Positions 55,871 to 64,000 of a DNA stretch of 64,000 nt are shown here, in pieces (position 1 is the first letter of the stretch; every line of letters starts with the position of its first letter). The stretch lies in assembly GCA_012932865.1 (NCBI GenBank), contig SAXG01000033.1, positions 124,001-188,000 on the forward strand, in the 5' to 3' direction. This DNA is from Amylostereum areolatum (taxonomy: Eukaryota > Basidiomycota > Agaricomycetes > Russulales > Stereaceae). The position numbers were made by a program, and so were the translations under genes. The notes beneath the pieces are model-generated. The model saw only the letters and a program-made list of their open reading frames with translations. It had not been told where the DNA came from and made no database searches.

Positions 55871-57130
55871 ATGTCCCACCCACAACCGTCTATCCGTCCC
55901 CTTCGTGCACGCCACTATGTCAGCCGAGCAGCACAAACGTCGCCGACGACAGCCTACCAAGACCTTTCAGGGGAGGATCTGGTCATTGATCTGACAAGCT
56001 CCGACAACGATGATTCGGATGGGTCACCCCCACGGCGTAGCGACTTCGACATATCAAGCATCTCTCACCTTTCGTTCGAGGTGGAGGAGATCGTCGACGG
56101 GACTGTGGTGCGCTACTTATTTCTATCCAACGAGCCCACACCCAACTGATCTTCACGGATCAGCCTTCATCGAGGGCATCAATGCCCACCCACTTTTCCT
56201 TTGAGGTCGATCGGACATACTTAGAGTCTCTGACCACGGTACGTCGTATTTTTTTCCCGTCACTGTTCATTTACTGACACAGCCAACGCCTTTCAGCGTG
56301 GCCTACCGGAGCCAAGCTCCTCTGCCCCAGGTCCATCTCGGCAGAGAACGTATACTGGGTATCGACGAAACTTCCTCGTCCGCCGACCACACCTGTCACC
56401 AAGCCCCCCGTCAAGTCCTGTCTCAGCAACCTCGTCAACCTCATCATTCACGACAGCATATGCCCACTCCGAGCCTGATTTAGGCCTCGCACGCGCAGCC
56501 TTGTCAACACTGGCCTCGCCCACCCCTTCGCCCATCCCTTCGCCCATCCCGTCGCCCATCCCCTCACCTGCTCCATCGCCCATCCCTTCGCCCGTTCCCT
56601 CGCCCGTTCCTTCTCCCATCCCTTCGCGCACGCCCTCACCACCTCCTGCATATTGGGACGTGACTCACGGTCCTGAACTCAACCAGTTCCCCTTCTTACG
56701 CCTTGTCCCTGGCCAGCGATTTCGACCTACTCGTCGAGATGGACGTGCAACGCCGTGGACACCGTTAGATGGAGAGTACGAGGAATTTGTTCCCGCAATA
56801 GAAACGAACGACAACATCAACCTTCGTGGTCGGGGGCGATTTCCTTGGTACGTTCTGTGGAAGGGAGTAGCTCCTGGAATCTATCCTTCGTGGTATGTTT
56901 ATTCCTTGTCAGTCTCGTGTGCATTCTCTGATCTTATCTCAAGGGGGACCATAGAACCGATGAGAGACTCGTGTAACGGGGGGTATGCGACAGGATGTCT
57001 GAGTTACGATGCCGCACTGACCATGTACGTTACGTATCGACAGCAGGGTAGACTCATTGAGCTCCCTGCTGTTAGAGACTACATCGTCCCGGAAGGTCCG
57101 CGGGATGATGAGCACCTAGTCAATGTATAG
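55871..57130 (+). CDS. Cargo protein with viroplasmin/RNase H1-N-like module (363 aa)
   Basis: Four exons: 55871-56104, 56164-56238, 56297-56892, 56944-57130; sum 1,092 bases. Acidic N-terminus with DLTSSDNDDSDGSP, a Ser/Pro region with about nine PSPIP units, then RFPWYVLWKGVAPGIYPSW joined across the last intron to NGGYATGCLSYDAALTMYV. This W(Y)VLWKGxxPGIYxSW...A...Y pattern is that of the viroplasmin / RNase H1 N-terminal domain, which binds RNA-DNA hybrids or dsRNA. It follows the transposase by 126 bases. A role in handling R-loops or structured DNA during transposition is a guess. The first splice (GTGGTG donor) is the least certain. Confidence 0.7.
56516..56640 (+). repeat. 12-bp coding tandem repeat
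   Basis: About ten imperfect copies of TCGCCCATCCCT encode PSPI/PSPV units inside the viroplasmin-module gene. Confidence 0.8.
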
Positions 57131-57463
57131 CATGGTTCTCGCAATGAAATATGAACGTTGTCCGCACTGCAGCCTGCCAGTTCAACAAAATAAAATGTGG
57201 ATGGGCCCTTGTAGAATTTACTGCAACGGAAAGGGGCGTATTTAACAATATTTTTCGTCTCTTTATTGAAGGGAGCAAGTGCGGTGGACAGAGGGACCGT
57301 AATAAATGTGTTGAATTCGGTGCGCTCGTGGGTGCTGCACGAAGGTGCAGAAGTCGCGCCGCGTCTTGAAGCTTGAAGCTCACGGCGCTTGCTCCTTACC
57401 ACCACCCCCGACGCCTTTACGCTCTCGCACTTTTCGACACCACACCTCCTCCTCATCTTCTAT

Positions 57464-60400
57464 ATGGGATCCAGCGGCGATTCGGACGTGGAGGCGATCT
57501 CATTCTCATCTGATTCAGAGGACAAGTCCGATTCTGAGGCCATCGCTCGAGACGAGGCACTTGGTGTGATAACACACTCCCAGGCCTATTACTTCCGGTG
57601 CGTACTCGCTCTCTCTACATTCTGCACGGTGCTTACCGAGGCACTGTTAGAAATATAGATCGTATCCGTCGCGTTCAGGCGGACTACCGATTCATCAGAG
57701 GCAAAGGGCGGAGGAGGATCAGCAAGGCGCTGAGGCAGGAGCAGGAAAATGCGCGACAGTGTGAGGTCCGCCCGCGTACCTCAAGGTGAGTAAAGTCGAG
57801 CTCTGGGCATTACTCCTAGCCCTCACTGTGCCAGTACAGAAAGAAGAGCGTCGTCGCGACCCAGTCGAGTACGCTGTGTGCCCCGACGACCTCGAAGTGC
57901 CGAGTTGAAAATGCAGCCAGCTCCGCGAGTTCCAGCGAGTAGGGCCGAGTACTGCCGAGTCGCATCGCAAGGTTTCCTGCCCCATGAGGTGCTTTTCCAG
58001 TGCAGCTCGTCATTCTACCTAGAGACGATCTGCGCCGCTATCACTAGTAGGGCTCTCCTCAGCCCTCGTACCCTGTCAGCACGTCGGTAGTACCTGTCAT
58101 ATGTCCTATACGCTTTCCCCCCATATTCCCCGTGTCCATTTCCCGTCGTACGATGCCATTCGACAACAAGTATGTAAGGTTTTGTGTATGCAATCAAAAC
58201 TGTCCTCTGTCCCCTCGTTGAATGCGGGTGCTCCCTCGGCGGATTCGACTGGAGATCCGCGTGTGATCGCCGCCACTGTTAGCAAGCGTGCGACGCGGCA
58301 GGCCTGTCAAACTGGGACCCATAAGTATTGTGCTTGCCTCGCCCGCCAGCCCTGCGCGTTCTCCCACCCCCTCGCGCGTCTCCGGGCACCTTTTTTTTCC
58401 GTGTCGCCCATGGCCCGCCCTTCTGGCCCTCATGCTGCGCTGGTAAGCATGTTCTATGCCACTCCCTTTGTGTTTCTTCCCGTGGCCCAATGGCACGGCG
58501 GGTTGTGCGAGCGCGTCAGACGGTGCTTGGCAAGTACTGGCCCTCGTCCTCGGATGAGTCTCGCTTAGGCACTGTAGAGAGCGAGGGCCTAGGAAACCCA
58601 CGCGTTTTTTGACGTGCCAGTACGTCTCCCGTGCCACTCGACATCAGTGAGCGCGACGCGTCGACGCGCCTTGTCCACTGCCGACGACACTTCCCGTCAA
58701 CTTGACGCGTCCCGGCGCGTCGTTGGAACTTGGAAGTGGCCGGCCGCACGCCGCACGCGGCTCCACGCGGCCGGGCCCAGGAACGCGTGCAAGGGCGCGT
58801 CTCCCGCCGTCCCTCTCGCACCCCTCGCCCTCCTCTCTCGTCGTTGCACTAACGCTCTCCCCGCAGGACACAACTCACCGTCTCACGCGATCCGGTTGCA
58901 TCTACGCGGCGATCGTCCGCGCGCTGCCCTTTAAGACGAACTTAAAGTTCGGCGCACTCCTTCGCAAGGCTGTAGGAAGGGAGGATCGCCTTGCAGGTCT
59001 GCGCGAGGAGGCGGACCGTCAGGGCTGCGATCTGGACGAGGTCGACTCTGTCGGGTCCGTTTCGCCTCTTACGCTCTCCCCGGCCTCATCCAGCGAGTCT
59101 CTCGCAGCCTCCGCTCCGGAGGACAATGGGTATGACGTCTCGGACGATGGATGCGGCCCCGGGCCTCCAGGCGACGCCGAGGTGCCTTCAGGCGGCCCTA
59201 CCCTCGTCCCCGTCGTTTCGCCTGTGCTACGCTACCCCCGCCCCTCACGCCACGCCCAAGCTCGCCGGGAAAAACAAGAAGCCCTTGACCCAGCGGAGGC
59301 GAGACGCCGCGCAGAAGGCAAGCAGCCAGGCAGGGTCCACGCACAGGCGCAGGCGGCGACGGCAGCAAGAATCGGCAGGCTTTCTCCCCCCACGAGAGAA
59401 GTACCGTGCAAACCTGTCAGAGCGGAATGCAGCCACGGAGGCGATTCGCGCGCTGGGCTTTGACGCGGTCAGATATCGCGTTACCAAGGGCGCATACGTC
59501 ACGCGCCCTCTCACGGACCTCACGAAGCGGCGCTGGACGGGAGGGGAGCTGGACGGGATGGGGTTTCTGTACTTTGCTTGGGACGGCGTGTGGGTCTTCC
59601 TTCGCCCCTTGTCTTTTCCGTCGCTCATGCCACCTTAGCACCCCGTACGTCATCCTCGACGATGAGGACCGTATCATCATTGTCCTCCTCAGCCGGCCGT
59701 GTGAGGACGAGGCGGTCCCTTTCAAGGACCGGTATACGACGGCCATGGCTCGTCTCGCTGTCAAGCTTGACGATGGGCGCCGTCGCGTCGAACATGTGTT
59801 GAGGGGGGGGCGACGAGGAGACTTTGGCACGATCTCGGTCGGGACGTCCTACGGTGGCGGCCAGAAGGTGAGTCACTCCCGGCGTTTGCTCAGCCAGTAC
59901 TGACCACCGTTCCACGGCAATCTTCAGGCTCCGTGCCCTCTCAGCGTCAAAGGAGTCAAGGCCAAGCTCGCAGACGAGCTCCTCAACGATAAAGACGCGC
60001 AGCGCGCGGCCGGCTTTGGCTCGGGTGGGTATCTTCTGTCCTCACCTGTAGTCGACGCTCGCTCATGCTCATTTAGCTGGACTGTCGTCCTACTTTCCGA
60101 AGGTTCACAAGCATATGGTCAACGCACTTGAAGAGCTATACCGGCGCATCCCCTCTCTCAAAAAGAACTTTCACAACAGCGACTACCCGGCCTGTACCTT
60201 CAACCTAGGGCCCGACACAGTCTGCTTCCTGCACAACGATTGCGCAAACTTCCCCGGCATCCCGTGCGTGGTGACGGCCTTAGGCAACTTCGACGCAGAC
60301 TACGGCGGTGACCTAGTCCTCTGGGAACTGATGCTTCGCATCCGGTTCCCGGCCGCGTCGTCCATCGCCTTGCCGTCTGCTGGATGTGGCCACGGAAATA

Positions 60401-60654
60401 CTGACATTCGGCCTGGTGAGAAACGGTTCTCGCTCACACAATACTGTGCGGGAGGCATCATGCGATGGGCCGGCCGCAGCTTTCGCCCTTCAAGCTCACT
60501 GTCCGCCAAACAAAAGGCCGAGTACGACGATCGTTCGGGATCGAGGTGGGCAGCCCAGCTCTCTCGGTTCTCTAAATTCAAGGACCTCCGTCGCGACCGT
60601 GAGGAGTTGATTCAGTGGGAGGCTGAGCGCCGTGCTCATCGTTCAGGCGCGTAG
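57464..60654 (+). CDS. TET/JBP-family 2OG-Fe(II) dioxygenase
   Basis: Final exons are firm: 59639-59867, 59928-60024, 60077-60654, joined in phase to an exon ending 59589. The catalytic double-stranded beta helix has the HxD iron ligands LHNDCANFPG (60232-60240), ALGNFDADYGGDLVLWEL, the second His in GHGNT (60391) and the 2-oxoglutarate Arg in EKRFSLTQYCAGGIMRW (60424). TET/JBP enzymes oxidise 5-methylcytosine or thymine in DNA. Upstream, exon pieces at 57464 (MGSSGDSDVEAISFSS), 57655, about 58190 and 58868 (DTTHRLTRSGCIYAA after a CCCCGCAG acceptor) could form a basic N-terminal half, but their joins are unproven, and the start may be a separate small gene. Confidence 0.8.
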
Positions 60655-60893
60655 GGCTGGCAGGGCTTGTGCCGTGCCGTGTCTCAGATGTTGTACTTAC
60701 CGTCACAGTGGCGCGGCTGCACCACCCGTTAAACTATTCTTTTTTTTGAATTTCCTGTCAAACAAGGCCCGACGAGCTGCTGGCCAATCCCGCCCATTCG
60801 CCCAAGAATTTATATAACGGCCCACCCCAGCAATTGCGTCCCAGCCCGCCCCGTGTATTTGTCACCAAACATCCAGCAGCCAGCCCTTCCTCC

Positions 60894-62249
60894 ATGCCCC
60901 GCGGCCAAGCCCTCACCCATGAGCAGAGAATCCGTCGCCGCGCACGCGCAACCAGCTACGGCTCTGCTATGGCCGAACTCTCTTCTACGTTCGCTGAAGG
61001 AGCCAAGGCTATTGCGAAGGACCATGGACGGTACGTTTTGGCCTTTGTACATTGCGTCTTTTTTCTTACATCGACCCTCTAGCTCCATAGGTGCAGTCAT
61101 GGGCATGGCCCATCAGGGTACCAAGCGCGTGATGAAGGAGCGTACGACAACCCCGTGGACGGCGTTCATAACGGACGCGCTCGGGAAGAAAAACGAAAGT
61201 GAGTATTCTTCTCGGTTTCATCTGCTGCGTCTCGCCCATTCGATTGTCAGACCTTCGAGTGGGCGAAAAGCTCACCATCCCCAAGCTTCTAGCCGAGGAC
61301 GGCCCGGGGCTCACGGCAGCCTACAACGCCCTCACCAAAGAGGCGAAGGATACTCTCGTTGCGAAGGCCGTCGCCCGTCGCCGCGAGCGTGTCGTGGGGA
61401 TGCGCTCCAACCCTAAGGCCATCCAAAAGGACTTCGTTTCGACCTTCAACGCCATTGAACGTGACGTGCGTCTCTCATCAGCGTCCTCGCCCCCTTTCCC
61501 CCTCTCTGACGCTCTCTGTAGATCGGCGCCGCAACCCTTCGCGACCAGTGCGAGGCCATCTGCATCGCGGTCAAGTCAAACCCGTTTCACCACCAGGCCC
61601 CTGCTCTCATCATGTCGGAGAGGGTTAAGGGCTGGCTCCGCCTTGTATACAATACGACCCCCAGCCAGATGGCCATGTTGTTCGAGGCATACGTCTGCTC
61701 TGGCGTAGACGACGGTGCGTTGCCCTCTGCTGCTGTCAACGCCCAACTGACCTTGACGTCGGCTTTCAGGCTCTGGTTCCCGAGGCAAAAAATCCATGAA
61801 CGAGGACGTAAAGTTCTGCCGCCTCATCATACAGGACTCTTTCAGTAAGTTCTCCTTCACAGTCGCCGTTTATTTCGCTGAGCCGGGTCGTTCTAGACGA
61901 CATCCTTCACAGGCATGGAAAAGTCTTGCCTAGCCAGTCGGTCCCCATGATCTACAACAACTACGAGGGCCGAATTGTCGAAGTCTACCACGTCGAGCTA
62001 CAGGGCTGGCCAGTTTCGGGGGGTGTCGTCAACCCAGGCGACCTCAAGCGAGACCAGCTCACTAAGCTTGTCAAGGCCCTGGAGGATGAGACCTGTGTAT
62101 GGGCCACTCTCAATGCCACGCAGATCAAGGAGCGTGTTGAGAAGAACAAGTCCCGGCAGGCAAACGGAGAGCAGGTCTACAAGCCCCGAAAGGCCCCGAC
62201 GAAACGCTCGAAGAAGGTCGCTCCGACCGCCGCCTCATCCGCCTCGTAG
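60894..62249 (+). CDS. Basic protein with possible HMG-like segment (362 aa)
   Basis: Six exons: 60894-61030, 61083-61198, 61251-61465, 61522-61714, 61770-61844, 61897-62249; phases agree, sum 363 codons. Starts MPRGQALTHEQRIRRRARAT. The segment TPWTAFITDALGKKNE ... AAYNALTKEAKDTLVAKA has the W..F...... / Y..L..E.K spacing of an HMG-type or related helical DNA-binding region. The end is strongly basic (KPRKAPTKRSKKVAP), likely nuclear. It is the last gene before the right terminal repeat. A DNA-bending or chromatin partner for transposition is possible; family assignment is by eye. Confidence 0.7.
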
Positions 62250-62613
62250 CCTTAGTCTCTCGTCGTAGCATTAGATAAATTTTGTACCCCCTCAGCAAGC
62301 TATACACAATGCCATTCCGATTTTATGCCGTGATGCTGTAGGCCTGAAGCATCAGACTTGTATGCTATGTGTCTGTACTAAGGCTGCAAGGTAGCTTATC
62401 ATACAGAGGCTAGAACCTTGGAAGGATGCCATCATTGTATTTTACTGAAAAATGCGATCCCATACATATATATGATAAGATACACTAGGGGATGGGGAGG
62501 GGAGGGGAAGAAATGGCCTCGTCGTCGTCGAGCACAGCGACGGCGACTGAAACAACGACGAGGACAAGCCATCAATGATGAGTGTGCCTCTCCGAGGAGC
62601 CCGATTGCGTCAT
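62250..62613. other. 3' region between cargo gene and right TIR
   Basis: Contains AT-rich stretches (CATACATATATATGATAAG near 62460) and CGTCG-type simple repeats that mirror the CGT repeats next to the left TIR. No gene. Confidence 0.5.
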
Positions 62614-63174
62614 CCGAGGAACCGGAGAGAAAGACCCGAAGAATGTGGCCGATCTGATCTGATCTGGCTCGATTGCGTCATCTCTTCGACTTGGGGGCTT
62701 TTTTCCTCCAAGTCGAACTCATCACGTGGCTCTCAAACCCCCCGCCAGCAGCAAACCGTGAGCGCCGCCTTGTCGCGGCGTGGCGCACTTATATAACGTA
62801 CATAGCTGTAATCTACTGAAAAATACGATTCGTTTGGTATATACATGTTGGGGGCGCGGGCACGGGAAGGGTGAGGAGTGAGGGGGACGGCGAGGGCGGG
62901 GGGCGGGAGACGGCGATGACGAGGGCGGGACGTAGTTCCGGCCGACTCCGAGGGCTCGGAAGCGCTCGGAGGTGGGGCGGGGGCACGGGACGGGCGGGGA
63001 GGGCCCTAGGCACCGGCTTGATGGTCGGGTACGGCCTTGGAGACGTTCCCGGGCCCGACCATTGCTGGGAGCATCGCTGGGGTGCTGAGGTGAGTCCAAT
63101 CTAAAGCAAGTCTTTGAGGGATACCGGCCCCACTTACCGAAAGACTTGTATTTGATTATGGTAGCGATCAGGTG
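62614..63174 (-). repeat. Right terminal inverted repeat of element D (561 bp)
   Basis: Inverted copy of 51530-52089. Ends CAGGTG at 63174, followed by the duplication. Confidence 0.92.
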
Positions 63175-63182
63175 GGTGGAGG
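63175..63182. repeat. Target duplication, right copy
   Basis: GGTGGAGG, identical to 51522-51529. Confidence 0.9.
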
Positions 63183-64000
63183 ATGAAGAGAAAAGCGGAT
63201 TGAGACTCCGCCGAGGATCCCGCAAATGGCTAAGGCGAGCGGTGGAGCCCAGGCCTCGAACGAGTGAAGTGTCGACGACATGCATGGCTGGGAGTGGCCA
63301 GGCATGGCGAGGGCATGGCCATGCATGACTTGACATGTTCGGTTTTCCTGGTGCAGATTAGGCGCCCCAGTTCCGCGCGGACTTTGCTGATGCCTTACAC
63401 GACTGCTCGGCGTCATCCCCGCCGTCTTCGTCCCCGCCTTCCTCCTTTCCGAACGCTCGGCGAACAAGAACTTACCCGTCTTCGTCATTTCACACATCGA
63501 TTTCATGGGCGTCGTTATGAAGCAGGTCCTTCTCTGGCACAGTACGAAAGTCGAGGCGCGTGCTCACTTCCGATTGCCCGTTCGCTCGTCCTCACCGCGC
63601 GTTTGAATAGACGTCAATTTCCCAACATGAGGCATTTGGAAAGCCCCCCGTTCTGCGAACATCATATCCTGATCTATGGTGCCCTTTGCCACGGATCTTT
63701 CGACCATCTTTCCATGAACTGTCTAGTCATCGCCCTGCTCGGTCTTCTCTCTTCCTCCTTGATGCATGATGATCGGAGTTTTTAGGTCTCTTACTTACAA
63801 GGGCGTCGCCGACGCCGTTCAGTAGTGGCTCGATCAACGAACCAGTTCGTGTCGCGTGTCCAAGCGTCGTCGGCCCATGACACGGTTATACGAACCTCAA
63901 AGAGTCACAATCGCAAAGACGTATGGTTGGGTCGAAACAGTGTGGGGTGTCGGAATGACCCAGGTATGTCTTGCGTCGATTTTCCCTGTCGGTCGCTCAG
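63183..64000. other. Right flank, no gene recognised
   Basis: Contains another cluster of GCATGGCCATGCATGA-type near-palindrome at 63282-63332, like the one near 50450. The plus-strand frame 63264-63785 shows no motif. Confidence 0.4.

Larger units (their letters stand above)
51530..63174 (+). mobile_element. Element D: complete KDZ DNA transposon with TET/JBP cargo
   Basis: 11,645 bp, bounded by inverted repeats of 560 (51530-52089) and 561 (62614-63174) bases beginning CACCTGATCGCTACC, with a perfect 8-base duplication GGTGGAGG. Four plus-strand genes lie inside: transposase, viroplasmin-module protein, TET/JBP dioxygenase, and a basic HMG-like protein. The first, second and fourth splice without stops or shifts. 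KDZ (Kyakuja-Dileera-Zisupton) elements with TET/JBP genes were described in fungi by comparative genomics; this one looks intact and recent. Confidence 0.92.

Noticed and set aside
56516..56640. CRISPR-like short repeat array
   Set aside because: The 12-base units have no spacers and are in frame as PSPI repeats inside a spliced gene of a eukaryote.

Overview
This window comes from a filamentous basidiomycete, most likely a mushroom-forming agaricomycete. Genes are cut by many 45-70 base GT-AG introns with CTRAC/CTNAC-like branch points. The recognisable families are typical of that group: chromodomain Ty3 elements, a KDZ transposase with a TET/JBP dioxygenase, an XPG-like nuclease, a tyrosine recombinase with a conserved THSFRRGG block, a 7TM-like membrane protein and an OTT_1508-like deaminase. 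I see no rRNA, tRNA, CRISPR or bacterial-type operon. Gene models are hand-spliced from frame, GT-AG and phase agreement, so internal exons are stronger than first exons.

Layout. 1-3929: an unidentified minus-strand open frame running off the left edge and a small three-exon gene. 3930-26165: a nest of three Ty3/chromovirus elements. Element A (plus strand) lacks its 3' end and stops at the 3' LTR of element B (minus strand). Element C (minus strand) is inserted in B's integrase, with matched 420-base LTRs and a TCAAC target duplication. All three carry an extra coding region upstream of gag and a 10-base match between the predicted mRNA 5' end and the primer site two bases after the LTR, the arrangement expected for self-priming. 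26166-35502: a two-exon unknown gene, a seven-exon XPG-like nuclease gene, and a divergent pair made of a tyrosine recombinase gene and a SAP-like gene. 35503-41394: a G-rich repeat tract, a gene broken by a 791-base hAT-like MITE (8-base duplication) and an in-frame stop, and a deaminase-like gene. 42936-47814: a 4.9 kb interval with 33-base inverted ends and a near-perfect 8-base duplication, holding a Nup84/Nup107-like gene fragment truncated at both ends. 48493-50017: a membrane-protein gene with one frameshift.

51530-63174 is the centrepiece: an 11,645-base DNA transposon with about 560-base terminal inverted repeats (4 substitutions and 1 indel between them) and a perfect 8-base duplication, GGTGGAGG. 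It carries four plus-strand genes: KDZ transposase (959 aa by my splicing), a 363-aa protein with a viroplasmin/RNase H1-N-like module, a TET/JBP-type 2OG-Fe(II) dioxygenase, and a 362-aa basic protein with a possible HMG-like segment. Three of the four splice without any break; only the 5' half of the dioxygenase gene is unsettled. KDZ elements carrying TET/JBP genes are known in fungi. What stands out here is a complete, nearly unmutated copy with exact ends.
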